The notes under the pieces were generated by a model. That model saw only the letters and a program-made list of their open reading frames with translations. It was not told the origin of the DNA and did no database searches. The translations under genes were made by a program, and so were the position numbers. DNA of 64,000 bases from Alphaproteobacteria bacterium (GTDB taxonomy: Bacteria; Pseudomonadota; Alphaproteobacteria; Micavibrionales; Micavibrionaceae): assembly GCA_009995045.1 (NCBI GenBank), contig JAACQG010000009.1:26037-90036 (forward strand). The letters run 5' to 3'. Position 1 is the first letter of the stretch. The number at the start of each line of letters is the position of its first letter. This document shows, piece after piece, positions 45,514 to 54,663 of the stretch.

Positions 45514-46509
45514 CTATGAATCGCCTTGCGGAGCCTCAGCGCTTTCAGGCGGCGGATCATCCGCGCCAAATGGCTTTGGCTTTTTCTTGGGGGTTTCTAT
45601 GGTGCGCGCCGCCAGTTCTTCTGCTTCGCTCATGATGAGTGAAAACTGTGGTTTTTCAGGGCGATAGCGCACATTATATGTACTGTCTAAATTCGTAATC
45701 TCCGCATCCAAACGCGCAAGACGCCTCTGTGCTTCTTTCGTCTTTAGGTCATCGTGAGATGAGCGTTCAATCATGCCGACACGAGTTTTGAACATGTTGA
45801 TGCCAGCCATATAGGCAAGCTGCACACCTTCCAAAAATGCGGCAGCGACAGACAGGCATTGTGGAATATTAATTGGCTGCGATGCTTTTTGGGGTGTCGA
45901 TGGCAGAGGGGTCACCTTACAATTAAAAGTCGTCGTTCCATCAACGCCGCGCAAAATAACACCGCATCGCGCGACCCCTTTTTCAAAGGTGAGAACGAGC
46001 GCAACATTGGCGGAATATTCAATTTTGACAATTTTACCCGATTGCTTGAATGCGTTTTCCGCCATAGGGATAGCGTAGTCATAGTCATTGGTGTTCTCGT
46101 AATCGCATTTTTCGATCAAATCCAAAAACACATGATGCTCACCGCTTGAAAATATAACTTTCCCACGATGATAAACCGCCACCCAGAGGTCATCATTAAA
46201 TGTGCGCTCATAGCCAGTTATAATCGGATCCCACGCCGCGTGCCAATCATAGGGTTCGCCGCGCGTTAAAAGCGACCCGCCGGTATTAAAGCTTTGAAGC
46301 ATACGCCCTGCTAAGCGCACGCAAACATGCATATTTTGCGCTCTGATAACGAAAACCTCTGCATCTTCTTGCGACGGTTTTTTAAGGGTGATAACCATGC
46401 GGTTACTCAGCGCGGTAACAGAGCCGTTGTCCTTGCGTGTCTTATTCGGGTCGTGAATGATAAATTTCTCACGGAGCAGTGAGGTTTGAAAATCTGTAAT
46501 AGCAAACAT
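45514..46509 (-). CDS. Protein of unknown function
   Basis: The ATG at 46509 follows TAGGT and gives 331 residues; a TTG six codons earlier is less likely. The N-terminal two thirds are strand-rich with alternating hydrophobic residues. A central Ala/Leu-rich helix (about 225-250) follows, then a charged coiled-coil section, and the tail is Pro/Glu-rich and disordered. No signal peptide or known motif was seen. The next minus-strand gene upstream (46562) is also unknown and may share its operon. Confidence 0.7.
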   Translation of the reverse strand: MFAITDFQTSLLREKFIIHDPNKTRKDNGSVTALSNRMVITLKKPSQEDAEVFVIRAQNMHVCVRLAGRMLQSFNTGGSLLTRGEPYDWHAAWDPIITGYERTFNDDLWVAVYHRGKVIFSSGEHHVFLDLIEKCDYENTNDYDYAIPMAENAFKQSGKIVKIEYSANVALVLTFEKGVARCGVILRGVDGTTTFNCKVTPLPSTPQKASQPINIPQCLSVAAAFLEGVQLAYMAGINMFKTRVGMIERSSHDDLKTKEAQRRLARLDAEITNLDSTYNVRYRPEKPQFSLIMSEAEELAARTIETPKKKPKPFGADDPPPESAEAPQGDS

Positions 46510-46561
46510 AAAACCTACAGGCAGCAACGGTTAATACATATATGATTATATCCTAAAAACG

Positions 46562-46843
46562 TTATGCTGACATCTTAAATTCTAGCGGCTCGTGCATATA
46601 AGGCGTAAGTGCTGTTAATTCATCGCGGATCATGGAGATTTGAAGCTTTAAATGTTCTTCAATGCGTGTAGCCCCCTGAAAGCTCATATTGAGCGTAGCT
46701 CTTTCTGACTGGGCATTGAAAGCCTGTGATGCGTTGGAAAAAATGCCGGGCTGTGCGCTTAAGCGTCTAAGCCTATGCATAAGCCCTAGCATATCCCCCT
46801 CAAGTTTTTTTATACGTGCCTTAGCGACATCTCTTGTAAACAT
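46562..46843 (-). CDS. Small helical protein of unknown function
   Basis: The 93-residue protein follows GAGGGGTT and is almost wholly helical, with a basic start (TRDVAKARIKKLEGDMLGLMHRLRRL) and a second amphipathic helix. It looks like a small coiled-coil partner protein. It lies 52 bases upstream of the 45514-46509 gene in the same direction, between that gene and cheZ. No family was recognised. Confidence 0.65.
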   Translation of the reverse strand: MFTRDVAKARIKKLEGDMLGLMHRLRRLSAQPGIFSNASQAFNAQSERATLNMSFQGATRIEEHLKLQISMIRDELTALTPYMHEPLEFKMSA

Positions 46844-46988
46844 AATAACCCCTCTTGAAGGTTATTATGCTCGGCGCAAGTAAATATCTTTTTAATTATA
46901 GTTAAAATTCGAAGTAATAGTTTTTAATTACTTCAATACAATTTGTATAAAATTTTATCTATATCGGGGGCGGCGCTAATTAGGGTAA

Positions 46989-47600
46989 TTAATCATCGAA
47001 TAAGGCGTCAATATCGTCTTGCGTAGCGGGGGTTGTGATTGCAACAGGCGAGGATTGCAGCGTCTGATGCTCAACATCAACACCAATACCATCAAGCGCG
47101 GTGCCAAGACGATCCTCAATGCTCTTTAAATTCTCTAAGGCCTTGCGCACGCGTTGTCCTGTAATGTCTTGGAATGAGCACGCCATATAAATTTCTTCAA
47201 TATCTTTATTAATGGCCTCGATCGCTGCGGGCTCAGCGGTCTTGGCAAGCGCATCATTGACCTGTGTGCTAATGCGGTCGGCGGCATCCATAATGGTGTT
47301 TGCTGCTTGCTCGGTTGCTTGTACAACCGCGTCTAATTCAACACCCGTATTGGCGGGGGTGTTTCCATCCCCTGAAAAGGAAACAGCCTTTATAATTTCC
47401 ATGATTTCACTAAAACGGCCGCTCATGTCTTCTTCGGCCATGTCCATTTGCTGTGACGTCGCATTGATCTCCATCGAGATTTCATCAAAGCGGCGCGCGA
47501 CAAAAGTTTCAATAGCTTTGAGCTGCGCAGAGACACTGTCAACGGCATCAAAAATATCATCCGGAGACCCTTGCGTATTCGCATTTTGTGTATCGGCCAT
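46989..47600 (-). CDS. cheZ: CheZ-type chemotaxis phosphatase
   Basis: The 203-residue protein is a long helical hairpin with the catalytic motif FQDITGQRV (D145 and Q149 by analogy with E. coli D143 and Q147). It ends in the acidic helix DDIDALFDD, which suits CheY binding. CheZ removes the phosphate from CheY. The N-terminal 80 residues have loose heptads. It stands apart from any other chemotaxis gene in the window. The motif makes the family call good; the partner CheY is not visible here. Confidence 0.85.
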   Translation of the reverse strand: MADTQNANTQGSPDDIFDAVDSVSAQLKAIETFVARRFDEISMEINATSQQMDMAEEDMSGRFSEIMEIIKAVSFSGDGNTPANTGVELDAVVQATEQAANTIMDAADRISTQVNDALAKTAEPAAIEAINKDIEEIYMACSFQDITGQRVRKALENLKSIEDRLGTALDGIGVDVEHQTLQSSPVAITTPATQDDIDALFDD

Positions 47601-47710
47601 AATCTAAAAAATCCTAAGCTATTTGGTAAATGATCAAAGCACTTATAATAGCAGAAAATCCTTTAAAAAACCCTCAATAAATTTGGCCAAGTCGTGTTGG
47701 TATTCAAATA

Positions 47711-47950
47711 TTAATCGTAATGCATGCTGTTAGTGTAGCCGCCAGTAGGGGGCACAGAGCCCATTACGATTTTATTCACTTTACCGTTCGGGCTAATACG
47801 ACGAATTTGCATACTATTGTCACCAGAAAAAGCCAGAGTTAGGCCGTTATTTTTCGCAACTTCCTGCAATTCTAAAACACTTGCAAGCCATGCAGATTGC
47901 AGCTCGATTAATGGATCAGATTTAACAAATTTTCCTGTAAGATCGTTCAT
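47711..47950 (-). CDS. Small protein of unknown function
   Basis: The 79-residue protein follows a GGAG site. It has an N-terminal helix (PLIELQSAWLASVLELQEVAKNNG) and a strand-rich second half (LAFSGDNSMQIRRIS). No motif, signal or membrane helix was recognised. It lies alone between cheZ and the divergent 48102 gene, with gaps of about 110-150 bases on each side. Confidence 0.6.
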   Translation of the reverse strand: MNDLTGKFVKSDPLIELQSAWLASVLELQEVAKNNGLTLAFSGDNSMQIRRISPNGKVNKIVMGSVPPTGGYTNSMHYD

Positions 47951-48101
47951 GAAATACTCCCTATAATGTACTTAAGTTTATTAATTTTGAGAATTATATA
48001 TAGATTAAAATCTATAAATGCAAATGTTGCATGATAAGTCTGCGCAAAATATACGGGGAAAAAAGACACGATGCCGCGCATCCGCTTTACAAACAGGTGA
48101 A

Positions 48102-48449
48102 ATGCCCATACAAAAAACTATGCCAAAGGAAGATCGCCTAATTATTTTCAGCAACGAAGAGGTCTATAAAGCCCTCTATGCCTTGTCTGCGCAAAAACAA
48201 TTGAAAAAACCACCTGCTGGTGTGATCACAAAAATTGAAGAAGTGAAGGGCGATCGAAATACCATCTGCCTCCATCTTAGTAACCCCCAAGAATCATTCG
48301 ACTCTGATAAAAAACTAGATTACACGAGGGATTTCTTGGCGGCTGCGCTTATGCTGTTTTGCCGTGGATTGGGGATTCCCTTGCCAAAAAGCGCGCGTAA
48401 ATCCGTGATGCTGCGTAACGGCGAAGTCATGCTACGCGTTCAGATTTAA
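48102..48449 (+). CDS. Small protein of unknown function
   Basis: The ATG at 48102 follows AGGTGA and gives 115 residues; an ATG at 48018 would add a basic stretch unlike the rest. The protein alternates strands and helices (DRLIIFSNEEVYKALYALSAQ; a C-terminal LMLFCRGLGIPLPKSARKSVML). No family was recognised. It converges on the DUF3137 gene with a 16-base gap and no terminator between. Confidence 0.6.
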   Translation: MPIQKTMPKEDRLIIFSNEEVYKALYALSAQKQLKKPPAGVITKIEEVKGDRNTICLHLSNPQESFDSDKKLDYTRDFLAAALMLFCRGLGIPLPKSARKSVMLRNGEVMLRVQI

Positions 48450-48465
48450 GCGTTTAGGTGTCAAT

Positions 48466-49503
48466 TTATTCATCATTTGAGGTATCAGGGCTATCGCTAG
48501 CGTCTTGCTCGGGCGAATTCTCTGCAATCGCTTTTTCTTTAAAGATATCAAAGACATCAATGATCTCTAATATCTGATCAATTTCTTTTCGGCATTGTTG
48601 AGCGTGTTGGCGCGTCTTTACGGGAATATGAATATCCGATGCCTCGAACATATCATGCGCATATGGAATCATCATAAACACATATTTTTTGCGAAACAAA
48701 ACTGCGGTAATGGGTGCGTTCTTGAACACGACCGATGCCTCTGACAATTCTTTTAAAAATGTCTCCCCTAGAATAGAGGCCGCAGATTCAGGGGCGCTTG
48801 AATAAGCTTTAAATGCAGCGCAATCATCGGGAAGTTTTTCAAATTGAACAGGCGATAGGTTTTTCCAACGCTTGCTTGCATAGGCTTGTGTCATGTGATG
48901 GTCGGAGGAGATAATCGTATGTGAATCAAACAGATCACTGGAGGCTTCCAACAAAACAAAAATTCCATCAAAAAGCGGCGCAACTTCTTTTTTGCTTTGA
49001 TATAGGCGCGCTTCTGAAAATATCACCTTCACGCCTTTATACTTGCCCATAAAACAATCTTCGGCGCGATATGTTTCAAATTTTGGCAAAACACCTGTTT
49101 TTTCCAATATCCCTCTTCCAATGCCGCGTGAGGGAAAAAATCGTAAACCGCCAAGCAATCTCGCAAGTTTGGGCATGAATTGAAGCTTATATTGCATCTT
49201 ATATGCCGTGAGCGGCTTTTCCGACCACATATGCACCATGTAGGAAAACACAATCGCGAGCATGACGCACATCATGCCAATATCAGCGCGTCCTTCAAAT
49301 AAAAGAAAATATCCAAACCCAATAGAGCCAATAAGAACAAAGAAAATAAAAGATGCCGTTGCAACGCCTGATCGCGCGCGATGTTGCCGCATAAGGCTCA
49401 TCCGCAATTCCTCGGCAAATGCGATGAGCTTATCAATCTCCGCATCAAACCGTGCGTCATTCATGCGCTCAACCGGATCAAATATTGTTTGCTTTTCTTT
49501 CAT
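48466..49503 (-). CDS. DUF3137-family membrane protein
   Basis: The 345-residue protein has two adjacent membrane helices (about 45-90) after a cytoplasmic head. A large soluble domain follows with EDCFMGKYKGVKVIFSEARL and GIFVLLEAS, the DUF3137 pattern. The family is widespread and uncharacterised. The C-terminal 30 residues are acidic and Ser/Asp/Glu-rich. It is divergent from the PDZ protein gene. Confidence 0.8.
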   Translation of the reverse strand: MKEKQTIFDPVERMNDARFDAEIDKLIAFAEELRMSLMRQHRARSGVATASFIFFVLIGSIGFGYFLLFEGRADIGMMCVMLAIVFSYMVHMWSEKPLTAYKMQYKLQFMPKLARLLGGLRFFPSRGIGRGILEKTGVLPKFETYRAEDCFMGKYKGVKVIFSEARLYQSKKEVAPLFDGIFVLLEASSDLFDSHTIISSDHHMTQAYASKRWKNLSPVQFEKLPDDCAAFKAYSSAPESAASILGETFLKELSEASVVFKNAPITAVLFRKKYVFMMIPYAHDMFEASDIHIPVKTRQHAQQCRKEIDQILEIIDVFDIFKEKAIAENSPEQDASDSPDTSNDE

Positions 49504-49592
49504 CTTATTATTAGATCAGCCATCCCCGTTTCATGCAAGCCGAAGGTGAATTATACCTTGCTTTATTAAACGACCATGGCAATGCTTGTACC

Positions 49593-50261
49593 ATGAAAAA
49601 AGCAGCCTTAAAATTACCGATCATCGCCCTCGTACTCATGCTCAGCCAGACACCTTTTGGCGCGGCACATGCGCAGGATAGAGAGTATAAAAAACGCGAA
49701 TCCGCAGTCGAAAAAAACATGACATTCGCACGTCGCTTGAAAAATATTGCTGCGCCAATCCGCATTAAATTTGCAAAAGCTTGCGGCAATATGGTTGCCC
49801 CGTTTATTGGTGCGGAATTCGCAACAACCGATAGCGTGGGTGAAAACTATCAGCTTGTCATGCAAAATCTCTATGGCACGACATTATATCCGACCATCAC
49901 AATGATCGGAAAACACAGCCCCGCGGCAGAAAATTTACAGATCGGTGACGTTATCACGCATGTTAACGCTATTGCCTTAACCAAAGGTCAGGACAGCCTG
50001 ATAGAAATCAAAGACTACATCAGAAAGTCTAAAAACGTCCCCCTGATGCTATCGGTTCAGCGCGGTGATACGACACAAGACATCACGGTCAAACCCGTCA
50101 CTGCCTGCAGCAAACCTGTGCGCCTTGTAAGTAAAAATGATGCAGATATTTTCGTGGATGATACAAAGATCGGCGTGACAAAAGGGATATTGGAATCATC
50201 AGCAACCAATGAAGATATCTCCAAAAAAATCGAAGAAGCATTATTCAATAGCCTGAATTAA
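49593..50261 (+). CDS. Exported PDZ-domain protein
   Basis: The ATG at 49593 gives a clear signal peptide (KKAALKLPIIALVLMLSQ, cleaved near AHAQ); an earlier in-frame start at 49533 would hide it. The mature protein of about 195 residues contains a PDZ-like fold near 115-170 (IGKHSPAAENLQIGDVITHVNAIALT ... LMLSVQRG). PDZ domains bind protein C-termini, often in periplasmic quality control. No protease domain is attached. The gene converges on DUF455. Confidence 0.75.
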   Translation: MKKAALKLPIIALVLMLSQTPFGAAHAQDREYKKRESAVEKNMTFARRLKNIAAPIRIKFAKACGNMVAPFIGAEFATTDSVGENYQLVMQNLYGTTLYPTITMIGKHSPAAENLQIGDVITHVNAIALTKGQDSLIEIKDYIRKSKNVPLMLSVQRGDTTQDITVKPVTACSKPVRLVSKNDADIFVDDTKIGVTKGILESSATNEDISKKIEEALFNSLN

Positions 50262-50270
50262 GGAATAAAA

Positions 50271-51098
50271 CTAAGCCGCTTCTCCGCCGTCATAAACATC
50301 AGATAGCGGCTCATACCAATCGCGGATCATGCCTGCATCTTCGCGGCTAGGATGGTTAAAGGGTGCTTTCAGCTTTCCATCAAAATATGTCCGCACCAGA
50401 TCCTGCCAATACGCTTCCACATCATGTCCATGATGCGCGCACCACGCCTCAAACCAAACCGTTCCGGCGCGAACATGTGTGATTTCATCATCATGAATAA
50501 TCCGTAGCATATCTGCGGTTTCTGTATCGCCCTGGCTCTCCATGAGCTCAATCATATTGGGCGTAACATCCAACCCGCGCGCCTCCATAACCATCGGGAC
50601 AATCGCCAGCCGCGCAGCAAAATCATGCGCCGTCTTCGCCGAGGATTCCCAAAGCCCGTCATGCGCGGGAAGATCTCCATAAAAAGAATCCAGATCATTG
50701 AGCCGCTGCTCTAACATCAAATGATGTTTTGCCTCATCATCGGCAACCTTAATCCAATCATCATAAAATGCATTCGGCAAAGCAAAGCCGCCCAAATCAA
50801 AATCCCGCGCAATCACATCCCACGCCAAATCAATCGCATTCAGCTCGATATGCGCAAGCGCATGCAACAAAGCAATTTTCGCCCGTGGGCTTCCTGCTTT
50901 TCGCCGCTTGGGCATATCATAAGGATGACGAAGTTCGGGTTTTTCAGGGCGGGCAGGGCGCGAAGGGAGGATAGCAGAGCCAATCTCTGTAATGTCACCG
51001 CCGCGCCATGCAATCGCATAACGACGCGTCTTTTCTGCTTTTTCACGCGCACAAGGCGTGCCTAAAACATCAATAGCCGCGTCGCATAAACTGCTCAT
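50271..51098 (-). CDS. DUF455 ferritin-like protein
   Basis: The 275-residue protein carries ferritin-type helices with metal ligands: HALAHIELNAIDLAWD, ADDEAKHHLML and HDDEITHVRAGTVWF. Each holds the paired Glu and His expected of a di-iron carboxylate site. DUF455 proteins resemble tRNA hydroxylase MiaE; the substrate is unknown. Its start codon overlaps the stop of the SIMPL gene by one base (TAATG), so the two are coupled. Confidence 0.85.
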   Translation of the reverse strand: MSSLCDAAIDVLGTPCAREKAEKTRRYAIAWRGGDITEIGSAILPSRPARPEKPELRHPYDMPKRRKAGSPRAKIALLHALAHIELNAIDLAWDVIARDFDLGGFALPNAFYDDWIKVADDEAKHHLMLEQRLNDLDSFYGDLPAHDGLWESSAKTAHDFAARLAIVPMVMEARGLDVTPNMIELMESQGDTETADMLRIIHDDEITHVRAGTVWFEAWCAHHGHDVEAYWQDLVRTYFDGKLKAPFNHPSREDAGMIRDWYEPLSDVYDGGEAA

Positions 51099-51829
51099 TA
51101 CCGCAACAATGCTTTTGCGCTAACATTCATGGTGATCGTTGTCTCACCCGCACTCGCAACAGGCGCTTCCATATCGGATGCCATAGACATCATCTCCATC
51201 TGCGCGCCGCGGAAATTCGCTTTCGGCATTGGAACATAATTACCCTGCGTATCAATTTCCTTAAGCTCGGCCTCAGCCTTACCAAGCGCTTTTGCTGCGC
51301 GCATCGCGCGTGCCTGAAGCTTCTCTAAAGCCGCCTCAAGCATTTCATCTTGAGCCTGCGCCGCGACTTCTGGCGATAGCGTATACTCAAGACCATCCAT
51401 CAAAAATCCCGCACTTTGTATCTTGCCCGCAAGCTCAAGCAATTTATCCGCATCTTTGGATTTTAGCTCAACAGTCTGCGATCCTTTCCAAACCATGTCA
51501 CGCGGACGGTCTGGCTTGCTGCCATTTTTATCATATTGGTTGATGTTATAGCCGCGTGTCACCGTCTTCACATCCGCATAATCCTTCGCCAGATCGAGCG
51601 CCGCTTTCATGCCTTTATTGACGTCGTTTTGCACTTTCTTATTGCTGGCATCTTCAACCTCAATACGCAAAGTCGCGATCAATAAATCCTGATCCACGGC
51701 GCGCGTTTCGGTCGCGTTAATATGCAGCAAGCTATCACCTGCTGCCAATTCAAAAACCGGATCTTTATATTGGGCATGTGCCGAAAAAGGGAATATTAAA
51801 AGCAGAGCAAAAATCATTAAAACGCGCAT
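51098..51829 (-). CDS. SIMPL/DUF541-domain exported protein
   Basis: The ATG at 51829 follows AGGAGATG and begins a signal peptide (RVLMIFALLLIFPFSAHA), giving 243 residues; the start 14 codons upstream would bury it. The mature part has the DUF541 layout: ISVTR-like early strand, VKTVTRGYNINQ and GLEYTLSPEVAAQAQDEMLEAALEKLQARA. The family is periplasmic; members have been linked to oxidative stress protection and to kinase signalling. It is coupled to the DUF455 gene. Confidence 0.85.
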   Translation of the reverse strand: MRVLMIFALLLIFPFSAHAQYKDPVFELAAGDSLLHINATETRAVDQDLLIATLRIEVEDASNKKVQNDVNKGMKAALDLAKDYADVKTVTRGYNINQYDKNGSKPDRPRDMVWKGSQTVELKSKDADKLLELAGKIQSAGFLMDGLEYTLSPEVAAQAQDEMLEAALEKLQARAMRAAKALGKAEAELKEIDTQGNYVPMPKANFRGAQMEMMSMASDMEAPVASAGETTITMNVSAKALLR

Positions 51830-51951
51830 CGCGACATCTCCTGTAAAATTGAATAAAATCACCATAACCACTCACGGCCATGAACACAATTTCAAAAAAA
51901 TGCCCTACCAATAAAGGCAGGGCAGATTTTAATATTTAATCGGCAAATCTA

Positions 51952-52458
51952 TTATGCCGCTAATTTTTCGTAGGCTGCGGTCACATTTATGAAACCTTCT
52001 GCAATTTCGCTCATACGTTTATCGGACGCATATTCTTCATCCAATGTTGATCCTGCCAAGCTCTCAAGCTCTGGCTTGTTCAACGCTTTTGCGAGGGCGC
52101 GAATGCTGCCATATGTTGCAATTTCCTGATGTTGAATGCGCTGTAATGCGATCAATAATGCTGCGTCACGTACCGGGCCTTCTTCACATCCTTTGTAAAG
52201 AATATTGCCTTGTTCAATCAGGGCATCTGTAATGGGTGATTCCACATCCTTACGTTTTGCATCCAATTGGCGGAACGCATTATCCAAACGCTCAAGCTGA
52301 GATTTGGTTTCGGAAACGTGGTTGTGAATGATGGTGCGAACATCTGCGTGATTTGCGGCATCTGCCATCTCTTGCAATGTCTCTGACATCGCTTCTTCAA
52401 TTTTATAAGCATCGCACATCAATGTGTGTAGTACATTTTCTAATTCAGTGGTTTTCAT
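51952..52458 (-). CDS. DUF892 (YciF-like) ferritin-like protein
   Basis: The 168-residue protein follows AAAGGAG and is a four-helix bundle with the DUF892 pattern. Likely metal ligands are seen in DAYKIEEAM, HNHVSETKSQLERL and QHQEIATYGSIRALA. YciF-like proteins are stress-induced and bind iron in ferritin-like fashion. It is the second ferritin-like gene within 2 kb, in the same direction as DUF455 but with its own ribosome site and a 122-base gap. Confidence 0.88.
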   Translation of the reverse strand: MKTTELENVLHTLMCDAYKIEEAMSETLQEMADAANHADVRTIIHNHVSETKSQLERLDNAFRQLDAKRKDVESPITDALIEQGNILYKGCEEGPVRDAALLIALQRIQHQEIATYGSIRALAKALNKPELESLAGSTLDEEYASDKRMSEIAEGFINVTAAYEKLAA

Positions 52459-52557
52459 GGTTCCAAACTCCTTTTGTTGGGTTCGTGTGTTCCAACGGAT
52501 GAAAATGGAAATAGTTCCGGTTGTCTTTAATATGTTCGTAAAGAGGGGCGCGGAAAG

Positions 52558-53118
52558 TTATTCATGTGAAGGTGGAAAGCCAACGCGCGCTGCTGAAACA
52601 AGCCCGGACGGTAGCAATTTACTGGCATCCCTATCTATGGGCAATCCCACCCATTCTTCAAGTTCATCGCGAATAATATGAAATTTAATACCCTCAGGTA
52701 TATACCCTAAAACAGTCCCCAATTTCCGCAATGTCCTATGGGCTTGCTCGTCATTGGCGGGCGGTTGAAAGCCAATGCCGCGAAGATCAAACCCAACCTG
52801 AACACTAAAGCCACTTTCACGTATAAATACCTCGGCGAGTGTATGGCGCGCTTCATCAAAGACAGCGCTTAAGCACAATATGTGTTCCTTTTTGATTCCA
52901 TCTGATGCAAGAATGGCCCGTTCCCGAAAACCAGAGCGATTTTCGGCGAGTATCCGAACGCTATCGATACCGCGTATCTTATTCCACGCCGATGTAAGGT
53001 GACTGGGCGACACACGACGTTTCATGATATGCGCAAACGCATCGCGCGAAAAAGTAAACAGTTCTAAATCGCCATCACGATGCATATGCAATATCCCCTC
53101 TTGGAATACATAGAACAT
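52558..53118 (-). CDS. Protein of unknown function
   Basis: The 186-residue protein has no export signal. It shows mixed strands and helices with short motifs FQEGILHMHRDGDLELFTFSRDAF and GYIPEGIKFHIIRDELEEW. No family was recognised. It lies 100 bases upstream of the DUF892 gene in the same direction and could be co-transcribed. The start is not backed by a strong ribosome site. Confidence 0.6.
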   Translation of the reverse strand: MFYVFQEGILHMHRDGDLELFTFSRDAFAHIMKRRVSPSHLTSAWNKIRGIDSVRILAENRSGFRERAILASDGIKKEHILCLSAVFDEARHTLAEVFIRESGFSVQVGFDLRGIGFQPPANDEQAHRTLRKLGTVLGYIPEGIKFHIIRDELEEWVGLPIDRDASKLLPSGLVSAARVGFPPSHE

Positions 53119-53228
53119 AACCGTATCTTATGTCAATAAAATGAGGGCTGCGCTTAATTTAAAAGGATTTCTCAAATCCGTCCGTAACAGGATGCGAGGG
53201 GCAATCTTAACCAAAGCAAGAGATCATT

Positions 53229-53699
53229 ATGAAACATAAAACACTATTACTAGCCGCCATGGCCGCACTCCCCATGCTCGCCTTATCACCGACACAAGCC
53301 GAGGCAAGACTAGATCAACGGTGCAAAACCTATACTAAAACCATCAAAGAAAATGGCCGCAAAAAATACGCATCGGGCAGGGCGTGTCAGCGTGATAACG
53401 GCCTCTGGGAAATTGTTAACATTAACGCCGGATATTTAACCCGTACCCAAATGGCCGAACATATATATGACAGCCTTTACCGCCAAGGATATAGCGTTCT
53501 TATCAATGACTATTACGTCCCCGCTCCCCGCGGCACATATGCATGGCACAACGCCTACGCCAGATACACGCCACACCCAACCTACCGCGCTGGCTATAAT
53601 AACGGCTGGAATGGTACAAGATATAAGAAGCATCAAAATAAACACAATGATCATCGCAATCATCACGACCATGAAAAAGACAGAAGAGGGCACAGGTAA
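53229..53699 (+). CDS. Small exported protein with His/Lys-rich tail
   Basis: The 156-residue protein begins with a signal peptide (KTLLLAAMAALPMLALS, cleavage near AEA). Three cysteines follow, then a Tyr-rich middle and a tail of about 25 residues very rich in His, Asp, Lys and Asn. The middle resembles small surface-antigen-like proteins (GRACQRDNGLWEIVN). The His-rich tail could bind metal ions (inference). It converges on the next gene. Confidence 0.7.
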   Translation: MKHKTLLLAAMAALPMLALSPTQAEARLDQRCKTYTKTIKENGRKKYASGRACQRDNGLWEIVNINAGYLTRTQMAEHIYDSLYRQGYSVLINDYYVPAPRGTYAWHNAYARYTPHPTYRAGYNNGWNGTRYKKHQNKHNDHRNHHDHEKDRRGHR

Positions 53700-53752
53700 C
53701 GTGTCGCTTGTATGTAAGTGGCAGGGGTGGGCTTAGGTGATGTCTCCCAACA

Positions 53753-54631
53753 TCACTCCCCCTTGCCTTCACGCCCGAGGCAGATGCGCTCGATCTCGTC
53801 CGTAAAAAAGCCGAAATCCTCTGCGCCCAAATAAGCCTGCTCACCGCCTGCTGTCTTTGCCTGAACAAGATTTTCAACGCATATCTCTGCTTCACTGCTA
53901 TATGTGCTCGGTTGAGAGCGATCTTGGGGAAAGAACATGCCGCGAAACTCTTCGGCGCTGTATTCTGCCTGCGCGTAGCAACATGATGCACAATACGGCA
54001 GGGATTTCGCCGCGTCGCTATCCAAAATATCGCGCTGCGGATCGCCAGTATAGGTCATCATATCCGCCATCGTTGTCTCAACGCGATAATATAAATCACC
54101 ATCATCAACCCACGCATCCGCATAACCGCCCATGCACCGATCCCCCGAGCTTAACGTGGCAATCAGCCGAAAAGTCATCGTCTGATCATCGGGGTTAATG
54201 GTCGGATGAACCAGCATGATCGTGCTAAAAATCCCCGATCCCCCGCCATTTTCGATCAACACCATGGCGAGGTAATTGCCGCCCTCATACTCAACCTGCC
54301 CGATCGCGCGATACCCGATAAAACCGTGATAGGAAAATGTCTCGCCCGCGTCTTCGTCATATATGGCCGATCTGTAGCCGCTGCTGACAAAGCGTGCCTC
54401 ATCAAGAACGCTCTCGCCAATCCCCGAAATCTCTGGGCCCACACAATGGGCGGTCGGATAAACGGGCGCATCTTCGGTGCCGATATTGCTCAGGAAACAC
54501 AGCGGATCAACCGCCATGCCGTTATGATCGTATAGCTGAGGTTTGTGTAAATCCTCCGCGATGGCAGCCAAACACGGCACAAGCAAAACAGCGATCAACA
54601 ATAGCGCAGGTATATATCTCATAGCGGGCAT
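53753..54631 (-). CDS. Exported protein of unknown function, cysteine-rich
   Basis: The protein of 292 residues (an ATG three codons on is an equal choice) has a signal peptide (RYIPALLLIAVLLVPCLAAIAE). The mature part is strand-rich with several cysteines, including CASCC near residue 215, suggesting disulphides or a metal site. No domain was recognised. It lies between a divergent His-rich exported gene and the homocysteine methyltransferase gene, 32 bases after the latter's stop. Confidence 0.7.
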   Translation of the reverse strand: MPAMRYIPALLLIAVLLVPCLAAIAEDLHKPQLYDHNGMAVDPLCFLSNIGTEDAPVYPTAHCVGPEISGIGESVLDEARFVSSGYRSAIYDEDAGETFSYHGFIGYRAIGQVEYEGGNYLAMVLIENGGGSGIFSTIMLVHPTINPDDQTMTFRLIATLSSGDRCMGGYADAWVDDGDLYYRVETTMADMMTYTGDPQRDILDSDAAKSLPYCASCCYAQAEYSAEEFRGMFFPQDRSQPSTYSSEAEICVENLVQAKTAGGEQAYLGAEDFGFFTDEIERICLGREGKGE

Positions 54632-54663
54632 AATATCACGGAATTTACGAATAGCACTATCCT

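Noticed and set aside
49511-49789. Minus-strand frame of 92 codons opposite the PDZ protein start
   Set aside because: It is antisense to a clear signal peptide coding region and has no features of its own.
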